A DNA stretch of 64,000 nucleotides, taken from Cryptomeria japonica (Eukaryota; Streptophyta; Pinopsida; Cupressales; Cupressaceae). The stretch covers positions 610,211,673 through 610,275,672 of the forward strand of contig NC_081408.1 of assembly GCF_030272615.1 (NCBI RefSeq), in the 5' to 3' direction. Made by a program: the position numbers and the translations under genes. The number at the start of each line of letters is the position of its first letter. Positions within the stretch are counted from its first letter, which is position 1. Shown here piece after piece: positions 44,189 through 53,193 of this stretch. The notes under the pieces were generated by a model that did not search any database, was not told the DNA's origin, and saw nothing but the letters and a program-made list of their open reading frames with translations.

Positions 44189-46699
44189 GCCCCCCAAAAA
44201 AAGAAGTCGTCTTCCAAACAACGAAAACAAAATGGGGCTGAATACTACAAAGTCACTGAGAAAGAGGAGGGTGAGAGAACATTCCTAGAGTGGTTGAAGA
44301 TGTCGAGAGCTATTGCCACAGGTGCTACACTTTCTCTATCCGCGGCCGCAAGTCTGGCTCCGCCACAAGTTAACACTCTTGTCTTGTCTTCACCATGTAT
44401 ACAACTTCCATGACATCCTGCTCTTTATGCTCTAGCTGCTCAGTTACTACTACGAGACGTGCCTCCAACTCCACTAGTTTAGTATCCTACCTTGACCTGA
44501 TTATTCGTTGATGCTCCAGTTCCTCCTCCAAGGCCACTCTTCTCTCTCTATCCACAGTGATAAGTCTATTATGTTGTGCCAACTCCTCTCGCACAGCTGC
44601 TACCTCCTCCAGTGCAACCACTCTGCCTTACTTTGTCGCTCTCTGCAATCAATAAAATGTCTTTGAATGAACTCTCCATGCTATGCAAGGTGGATAATAT
44701 ACCGCCCTGACGCTCTCTAGTTGTGCCTGACACCATGTCTCAACCATCTTCGATGTCTCAGTGGCTGGCCACCCTTGGTTTGTGAAATGTTTCCAAACTC
44801 CTCACAACCACTCCACATGAAGGCAAGGAGTCTCTCGGCCTCTAGTACAAGGCCGATGTCAACCCATCTCACCAACTCCGCCACCCCTTGGGTGACCGAA
44901 TTGATGTCCTTCAACTCTACGAGATATCTCCGTATAGACCAAGAGCATCTTGGGGGTCAGGTTTTGAAACCCGAATATGCTCTCCTAAATCTCCCTTCTG
45001 TTGGACTCCTCGATCACCATCCCAGTTTGCAGGGTGGTCTCACCATGATGTGCACTCTCCTCCTCAATCTCTATTACCTCTTTCTCAACTAATGGTCCAT
45101 GGTGAGTCCCTTCTTCCCTGTTGTGCTCCACTACCATCTCAATGTGGGGCTCCATCTTCGTAGGTATATTCTCTATTTGTTTTACCTCCTGTCATTGTGC
45201 CTCATCTATTGTCTAGAAGTGAGTACCATTTGTCATCCTTAGTGATTGCGGTGGAGGTCCATTCAATGCCACGTCAAATCTGCTCAGCTAGCTATTGAGT
45301 GAGGTATCTACCTCTTGCAGTCCTCTGGCTGGCGTAGCAACTGGCCTAGCATCCTCTAGTTCAGTATCCCTGGCAGGTGCAACCCTGGTATTCTTTGGTA
45401 CAGTGCTCCCAGCAATACGAGTAGGCATTGTCTGCCATGCATAGGCGACAAGGGTAGCCTCCTGTGGCCCTTCAGGCATGGCAATCCATAGTACTATATT
45501 TCACAAGAGGAAGTGTGTCGTTGGTGATAGCCTGGTTGGTGCAATCGTGATGCTACGGCTTGCTAGAACCCTCAATGATGGTACCTCTCCTTCGGCTACC
45601 CCAACCCTCGATGATGGTACCTCTCCCTCAACTACCACAATCCTCGGCTTTAGTGTTACTCCTTTGCTTGTACCATCCTTCAGAGGTGGTACAGCTAGAG
45701 TGTCCTCCGGCGTATCCTCGAGTTGGGCGTCTCCTATGTCATCTTGATCACTACGATGAAGCGCCATCCTGAAGGTATTGTCTCTGCTCTCACTCTCCAA
45801 GGATGATACCTCTATCGTATCCTCCTCCTATAGGCTGCCCTCATCTTCCACACTTGGCTCAATGTTGTCTTGTAACTCCTGTCATCTTTTTTTCCTAGTT
45901 GGTTGCTCACCTCCAACCGTGAGTGTATCCATGTGTGTCCAGTAGAACATTTTGGCTTCGTAGGTTCCACTCGATTAAGAGGTTGGAACTATCCCCACTT
46001 GCCTGTAGGCACCTGCGTTCTAAGTGTGTCCAGGAAGAGAACAATAGTGTGGTGACACATGTAGAATGTTTTGTGCTCAAGGGTGACAAACTCTTGGATG
46101 CGGTCTGGGAGCACCTTCGCCCAATTATACACACTACCATTCATGATTTCGTTCATGAGCCGTATCATCCATATGGAAATGTCAGAGGCCTTGATGGCCC
46201 CAATAAGTTGGCTCTTCACTAAGTCCATGATGCATTTCCACTCGATTGCGGCCATGAAGGTCTTCTTGACCCCCTTGCTACTGCTATTTTTCCACAAGTT
46301 CTCCCATTGTTTGTCTGATAAGTCACTCCTGCACACCAACTTTAATAACCCGTGTTTCTCTTCCTTGGTCATCTTCCCTGAGGGTTTGGCCACCTTGAAC
46401 CCTTTGGAGGGAATGCCAAATACCCTTGTAAATTCAACTGGCGCAAATGACACTGTGACCTTGCTCCCCTGGAATGTTACAATGGACCGGTCGGAATGGC
46501 AATCATAGCCTACAACTAGGCTCCTCAAGACTGGCTCAAATTCTCTTACATTAAAGACAGGCATCTGGATTGCCTTGTCGACTTCTTCCTTCCTGAGTGA
46601 GGCCCTCATCGAATGATCCTTTGGAGCCTCCTGGCACCATGTGTAGTAGTCAATGCCGCTCACGCTCTCGAATGTGAGAGTTTCCACTATCACTCTCAT
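44189..46699 (-). pseudogene. Element D third ORF (ORF3), partly intact
   Basis: The N-terminal 236 codons (46699-45989) are open, starting MRVIVETLTFESVSG. They carry KVTVSFAPVEFTRVFGIPS, MAAIEWKCIMDLVKSQLIG, ASDISIWMIRLMNEIMNG and HKTFYMCHHTIVLFLDTLR. Element E has a matching block with ASDIAMA, LMNGICNGVVYDW and HRTFYMPYHAIGLFLDD, so this is a shared retroelement ORF. Downstream are acidic low-complexity segments (45800-45288) and a coiled-coil C-terminus with the MEVVYMVK motif near 44400, shared with element G. It lies directly before the LTR, as in Athila env-position ORFs. No membrane features. Function unknown. Confidence 0.75.
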
Positions 46700-46869
46700 C
46701 TATTTGTATCCTCGGCCAAGTCTCCTTTTTACTGCTAGTGCTTGTCGCTGCCATCATTGGACCAATAGACGACTAACCTTTTCCCTTCCCCTTTTTACCT
46801 TTTCTAGAATAATTGTCACAACCACTAGGATTTCCAAAACTTGTTTTTACCATGTTCCTATCCTCACCA

Positions 46870-47360
46870 ATTCCCTCCCTTGTACGAGCATTGCTTATGA
46901 ACGGACTTTGAATTCCCTGTTCTTACGGTTGTTCGTAAGGTTGTGATTGGCGGCTTCTCACGTACATTGTATCTGAGAGCTCCTTACTATACGACTTGCC
47001 TCCTACGATGTACGGATTCTTTAATGTAGTACAGCTTACTCCTCGTTCTTCGTATGGACTGCAATTGCTCACGTACAGACTCTACCCCGTATGAATTTCT
47101 TGATTCCTCCCAACCTCGTACGACCTAATTTTGTGCTTCCGTAAGGTGACTCTCTTTGTGGCATATGATGTCCACCTGGTTCCTCTCAATCGTACGGTGG
47201 CTCTCCTCTTAACGTTTCCTTTTGGTCATACCGTTTCTTCTCCCACTCATATAGGTCCCCCTATCTCTGTATGGGTCCCTCTATCTATGTACGGGTGTTC
47301 TTGGATGCACATGCGACATACAGAAATGATTATTTGGTCTATTGCCTACGTATGGGTTTG
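46870..47360. repeat. CGTACG-type palindromic array in element D
   Basis: About fifteen CGTACG/CGTATG/CGTAAGG-like words over 490 bp (for example near 46881, 46965, 47008, 47075, 47113, 47188, 47288 and 47348), upstream of ORF3. Element E has the same type of array in the same place (61970-62535). Spacing irregular, no ORF. Confidence 0.6.
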
Positions 47361-47989
47361 TATGTTGGACACTTCACTATGCACAATGCTGACCTCTTTT
47401 GTAGTTCCAGATCCTTCTTCCTGTGTCTCTGTCTCTCCTTCACTATATTTTGGGACTAGATGGCCACTTATTGAACTTTATAACCTTTTGGTGCCAAGGT
47501 TAGGGTTAGGAGTAAATATCTAATTAACTTTTTATTAAATAATCCCCATTTCATTTTATTTATTTTTCTCTTTCTATCTTTATCGTTTCCCTCATTTGTT
47601 TTAATTTTTTAATAATTCCCAATGACTTCCTTTTAATATATATTATCTCATGACCTTTCCTATCTTTAATATCATAAAAAAATATTTTCTCCATACCTTC
47701 CCTATGCCTGCATTTTTAAATTTGATTTTCCATACCTTTAATGCTTTGAAGCAAGTTCTGACATTAGATTTATTCAATTTGCTTTTCCCTTTCATTGGCT
47801 TTGTTTCCATCGTTGCAAGTGTATCTTTGCCTACTAGCCTTACCCTTTTAATTTTTTAACTTTTTTATTTTCCAACGTGCCTTCTTGTCGTCCTTAGTTT
47901 TCCCAACAATTTCCTTCCTTTATTGCATACCTCTGTGTTTTCATGGCCTTTTTGCTTTTTATTTTACTTGGCATTATTTCCAATTCCAT
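47361..47989. other. No gene seen
   Basis: T-rich non-coding DNA between the palindromic array and the next minus-strand coding fragments. Nothing recognisable. Confidence 0.5.
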
Positions 47990-48790
47990 CCTTTCACTTC
48001 ATTCCCCTCAGCTCGACATTGGACCGAACCTTCACCTCCGTCGCGTACCGCCACCAACAAGTTCCTGGAGGCATCTTGTAACACTCGTTCTCACAACACG
48101 TTCCAATATATTCAAGATCAAATATTTTGTCCATCCACATACCTGCCACCGTATTTGTGATACTAGACCGCTTCCTCTCAGTTGATCGTTGGAGGTCCGA
48201 CTGGGTTTGGGATGACCCTCCATAATGAATTGGAAGTAGGCAAGGGTGGGATTGTTCTCCCTTTGTCCATGTATTGTCCGATGATCTGTTTGTTGTAACC
48301 ATCTCTCTTTGAGACAAACAAATCATCTATTTTTAAAACCATTTTCAGGTATGGTCTGAGGGTGGCTCCATACTCCTCCAAGTCTATTTCCTCTAATTCT
48401 TCTCCTCATACATCTTCCTTATTGGCTTGTTCTTCCTTGCACTTCCTTTCTACTTCTTCATCTATGTCCTATGCGACATATCCTTCGCGTCTCCCCTCAT
48501 ATGGTGCCTTCCATTTCCAATAGTTGTTCATCTGTACCCACAGTGCGGGTGTGCCAAACAGAGCATTGGTAAGATGTTTATGGTTTCTCTAGACTGCAAC
48601 GCCTTCAACGTTTTTCCTTGCTAGTCTCTCCTCCGACATCATCATTGGTTTAGCCCAGTTGAGGCTTGGCCTGTATGCTACTTTAGTTATCACAAGGTCT
48701 TCTTCAAGCTCTTCATTCCTTCCAATCGTCCAGCCACCGCAAGTAGCATACTCCAACATGTTTATCGCCACAGTAGGTATCTCCCTTTCT
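47990..48790 (-). pseudogene. Unrecognised retroelement ORF fragments upstream of element D ORF3
   Basis: Minus-strand coding-like sequence in fragments: MLEYATCGGWTIGRNEELEE, KVAYRPSLNWAKPMMMSEE, then ALFGTPALWVQMNNYWKWK, EEYGATLRPYLKMVLKIDD and GQYMDKGRTIPPLPTSNSLW, ending VAVRDGGEGSVQCRAEG. Stops occur mainly at former Trp codons, a decay sign. Same strand as element D and upstream of its array. I do not recognise the domain; it may be an extra ORF of D or a separate remnant. Confidence 0.45.
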
Positions 48791-49500
48791 TTGTAAATTT
48801 TAAGATTTGAGCCATTTACTAGATCTCGAATCGAGTTGTTGTCGAGAGTTGATAGTTTGATTACACCATTTTGGCTTGCAAGTATTTGGGAGCAGTTGGT
48901 AGTATTCTATTGAGTATTTTGTGTTGCATAAGTTTATTGGTGGTTTGATCACGTGGTATTGTTGCTAATTTGTTGTATTTTCCTTTATTCATTAATCAAA
49001 GTAATTTGGTGTAAGTTTGGAAGGGTTTCATTGAGTCTTCTATGTATTTTAGTGAAATTGGGTGTGCACTATTGGAAAAATATTTTGTTTGAACACTTGA
49101 ATGAATGTCGCAGAAGTTTATTTGTTGTATAAAATCAGTTTTTATTAGTAAATAAAGTGTTATTCCTTCCTGCAAATCTGATCGATCAATTATATATCGA
49201 TTAATTGAACTTATTTGCTTTCGAGTGTGATTGTCCAATCAAATCCTTTGACAGTGTTTGATGTAATTTCTAATTTTGGGCAAAAATTAAATTTAAGGAG
49301 TTTTAAAAAGATTGCATACATATTTAAATAATTTCCAAGGGATATTACAGTATCATAATGGAAAGGAGTATGATGTAGTTGGATTAGCTTCGATCCTTGG
49401 CTGATCGCATCTAGTCTTCTTTTGTAACAATTTCATGTGCAAATAAAGACATATTTCACTCCAGTATCTGGTTTTCATTGTCATTTGTATTATTGATTCA
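48791..49500. other. LTR-like non-coding block ending near 49349
   Basis: T-rich DNA ending CAAGGGATATTACA at 49349, which resembles the right end of type-B LTRs (29357-29367, 52132-52144). No matching start was found, so at most it is a truncated LTR. A GATCGATC palindromic cluster lies at about 49178-49205. Confidence 0.35.
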
Positions 49501-49509
49501 TGTATTTAA

Positions 49510-50383
49510 TTTATCAAATATATCAATAAACAAAATCCCTATGATCTTGTCAGCACAATCCAACAATACATTCAAGAACTGTAGGGGATGGCCACATTCA
49601 TGGATATAGTGGGGGACATTGCTCAAGACTTGGATATTGGCCATGACCCACTTGTAGCACATGCGGCCAAGCGAATTATCACCTTTATGCCAGTAGAATG
49701 CCAAGGAGAGTTCTTCGAATGTTTTATTTCCCGAGGGTGGCCACACATGGAGACACCGGAGATGCTAGTTGCTTGGCAGCTTTTGCGGCCAACAGTCAGA
49801 GGCCAACATGATCTAGTGTTGAGAGCACTCCATGGCATGGAGTTGTGCTTTCAAGACCTTTTCCTCCCCTACCACAAGCATGTGGCTTCAATGGAGGAAG
49901 CCACCCAATCACAAGACAGGGCTCTTCGCTAGGCCAAGAAAGCTCAAAAGGAGTTAGCTAATTAAATTCAAGTCCCAGAAGCAACTAACCCAAAACCACA
50001 ACCAAGTTACAACATTGGAGAAGACGGTGGTGGAGAGAGAGAGCCGGTTGGTGAAGAAGGACAAAAAATTGGCAAAGAAGACCACCCACCTTGCTGAACA
50101 AGGATGACAACTAGCAAATAGGGATCGCAAGTTATTAGAAAAGGAACAGGAGCTCGAGAAGACCAAAAAGCATTTGATGGAGGTCACCTACATGGTGAAG
50201 GCAAGTGTTGGTGGCCAGCCAACACCTCCAACACCTTCAACAACAACACATCTACCCCTACATCCTCCGTACATCCAGGGACGTCTTCTCACCCCTCTCA
50301 ATAGATATTTTCTTCAATTTTGTTGTGTCTTGCTCCCAATTTTGTCCCAGTCATCTGGTAGACAACTTTCTTTTTGGGGGGGC
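49510..50383 (+). pseudogene. Element G third ORF, C-terminal part (plus strand)
   Basis: Plus-strand ORF3 homologue running up to an LTR. It reads DLVSTIQQYIQEL, a stop, then the 114-codon open part MATFMDIVGDIAQDLDIGHD, VECQGEFFECFISRGWPHME and MELCFQDLFLPYHKHV. A frameshifted coiled coil follows (VVERESRLVKKDKKLAKK, KEQELEKTKKHLMEV) with the TYMVK motif shared with element D, then a short Pro/Thr tail. A polypurine tract (tttttgggggggc, 50371-50383) ends it. The orientation is opposite to element D. Confidence 0.7.
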
Positions 50384-50409
50384 TGATGTAGTCGGCAAAA
50401 GTATATACT
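50384..50409 (+). repeat. Start of element G 3' LTR, cut by element F
   Basis: TGATGTAGTCGGCAAAAG follows the polypurine tract and matches the element D LTR start. After 26 bp it is interrupted by the LTR of element F at 50410. Confidence 0.75.
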
Positions 50410-52780
50410 TGTTGATGTGTGTTTTATGCACATAACATTTCAGAATAAAATACCAAGGTAATTTACCCTCTCTTGAACAAAATCACCTCAGATGCTAAGG
50501 GTAAGATCAACTAGAATGATTCCAAGGTTTCTACATGTCAGGTCTTGACGAGTGGGTAACTCAATGGTCGATGTGAATTGTTGTGTTCACTTGGAGACTT
50601 ACACAAATGTTTGAACTATCTTCTTTGATCATGAAATATGCGGAATAGGGGTGCTAACAACTTAGGATTTAACAATGTAGCTCCGGACTTAATTCTTACT
50701 TAAAAAATGGGCAAAAGGAATAGGTATGATGTCCCCTTCTAGCTAGTGACATCATGCTAGCCAATGATTAGCCTATAATTGGACCCTCGTAGGCTAATGT
50801 GGATGGTTAGAGGGTCTTCTGAGGATTGATTCTTCTCCAACATTCAGGGAATTGGCCTTTGTTCGATATCATTTGGACTCCATTTGCCATACTTACTATG
50901 TATAGTAAGTCAGGGGTAATAGAGATGGACCCTTTCTATTTTTAGAAAGTGTGTTTGGTCACATGGGGAATTATGAGGAGAGATTCCTATTTTAGACGGC
51001 ATAGCAATCTGACAAGTATTTCAAGAGATATTAAAGTTTAAGTGACTTAAGTGATTTATTTAAATATTTTAATGTTATTATAAAGTTATAAAATAACTTA
51101 TAATAATAAAGTCACTTTAATATTATAAGGTACAAATATAAGAAAATCTTTTATCCCAAATTGGGAAGAAAAGTAAGTGAGCTCCTACAAGGAAAGAATA
51201 AATTAACATGAGAGGTTCTTTCTTATCATCGGATTATTGTCAATTGCATTTGATATGAAATTGGGAGAAGAAGCCAAGGGTTTCTGATTTCAGTTAGCCA
51301 TTGGAGAGCGTCAATTCTTCAGTGTTGCAACCATTTGAGGTGGTGAAATATCCACTGAATTTGGCATTTCAGGAGAGCTTCACTCTGGAGTTCTATTTGT
51401 GCTTAAAGTAAAGGAATAACAGAAAGGGTTTGAAGAATATTGAGGACTATCGAGTGCAGACCTGAAGATTCATTGGCAGCCATTAGTAATCTTTCTTTTT
51501 AAAGTTTGTTCTTGCTGCTACAGTATGCATGAACAGTGCACGTGAACAGTGCCGTGCTACAGTATTTGTTCTTGATTCCGATTGCAACTTTCATCTCCAT
51601 CATTGAGCATCACTATTATCAGGTTCCTCTTGCAACTATTAGTAGTTAGTATTGAAATCTTAGGTATATAATTTTGCTGTTGTAAGTGATAACTTAGAAT
51701 CAGATTTGGCATTGCTGTAGTCTTTTTGTAAGCCAATTAGTCTTGGCAAATCCATAGCAGCATTGTACTTAGGAATGAATTCAATAAAGAAGATATATGT
51801 TGCATACCATTTGTTTGACGAAATGTCCTTTTAATAGCATATATGATCAGCATAATAGTTGCATGCCAGTTGTTTGTCGAAATGTCAGTTGGCTGTAAGT
51901 ATGCATTCCATATCTAGTTTTCATGTATATGCATTGAAAATACCAAAAAGAACTACACTCGCATACTAGTTCATTGTAAGAGGTATTGTCAACATCATTT
52001 GTGAACTTCCTAAATTTCTTGGCAACTTTCAAAGTGTATCAAACAATCTGAAATACAAAAATCAGAATAGAGAAAGACAGCATACAAAGTGTTTGAGAAT
52101 ATTCCTTGAGCCAAAATCAGTCAGTTTGGGCAAGGGATATTACAATAGGGTTCAGGAAATCAATTCTAAGCCTAGGAATGTAGGAAATGATGAATAAATC
52201 TAAGGGAATCGAACTAGGCAAGGTCTCACAAACAGGTATTGACATAAGCTTAGTGCAATCATCTAAGGTATACTTATGGATTTTCAGACTATTACCATCA
52301 AACGTTGACACCATCCAAGTTGACGCTTGTCAAGGGACGCATAATAATTGAAGTTAAGCTTACTCAAATTTCCAATTGATCACACAAGGTGCACTTACCA
52401 ACGGCAAGAGGCTAGTGGTATGGATTAAGAATTCCACACAAATATATTCAACAAATCTTTCACTCAATCTAATAAACATGAAAACAAATTCTAATCTAAA
52501 ATTCTAATCTGACTTGGAGGAATTGAGAACCATGAATGCAAAGATAACATTTGAAGAGCAAAATCACCAAAAATTGAACAATGATTGAGATTCAAATAGC
52601 TACAGTATATACCAACAATTCTACAAAAACTCTCTCTTACAAATGAGAGACAATGAGGTATATATAGTCTCATACAAAATGCATGGCCAGGATTAAAACT
52701 AAATCAAGGGCCAAGATCATGCCAACAAAACCCTAGAATTGCCCTAATTAAGGTTTACATCAAAAATGGTGCCAACAACA
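50410..52780 (-). repeat. 3' LTR of element F (minus), split by solo LTR B2
   Basis: On the minus strand it starts TGTTGTTGGCACC at 52780 and ends ACACATCAACA at 50410. Without the nested B2 copy it is about 946 bp. A TATA box (TATATATACC on minus) lies at about 52662-52671, within a promoter block also found in LTRs A1 and A2 (TTGATCTTGGCCCTTGA-type words). The ORF3 stop of element F is about 15 bp before its start. The polypurine tract is poor. Confidence 0.7.
50725..52144 (+). repeat. Type-B solo LTR (B2) with perfect duplication
   Basis: 1420 bp from TATGATGTCCCC (mutated TG start) to GGGATATTACA. Flanked by ATAGG at 50720-50724 and 52145-52149. Inverted repeat TTAGCCTA (50768-50775) / TAGGCTAA (50790-50797). 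Two TGAACAGTGC words at about 51533-51555. Inserted in the LTR of element F. Confidence 0.92.
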
Positions 52781-52789
52781 TATGGCCCA

Positions 52790-53193
52790 ATAGAAAGATA
52801 CCTAGTCATCAGATAGGGAATCTTCTAGAAAACTCCTCCCTGCATCTCTCTCTCTCCTAGCATACTCCAAGAATCTAGCCAATACTGAATCTAACTCCGT
52901 GGAAATGCTAGGTAAGGTATCTTGCTGCAAATCAATCACGTCCAATGAATCCGAGCAAGCATCCAAAGTGTTCTCCTAATCTGGCATGAGCTTCTGCGAA
53001 CTATGAACATGAATCAACAAAGAGACCAAATCATCCATCTGACTCTTCTTCAAAGAGTCCAACTAACAAAAATACATAAGTTTCATCTTGTCTCTTAATT
53101 CGGCTAAGTGTAAACCACTAACATCAACACTCAATGACTCCTCAATCGAGGCAGGGATCTTCATCTGAATATCCTGGATCGATCCTTCCATCT
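52790..53193 (-). pseudogene. Element F ORF3, C-terminal end
   Basis: Minus-strand coding segment after LTR A2: KMEGSIQDIQMKIPASIEE, SLSVDVSGLHLAELRDKM, then DLQQDTLPSISTELDSVLA and RFLEYARRERDAGRSF, ending SLSDD and a stop about 15 bp before the LTR. Two internal stops. It is the continuation of 57894-58952. Confidence 0.6.
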
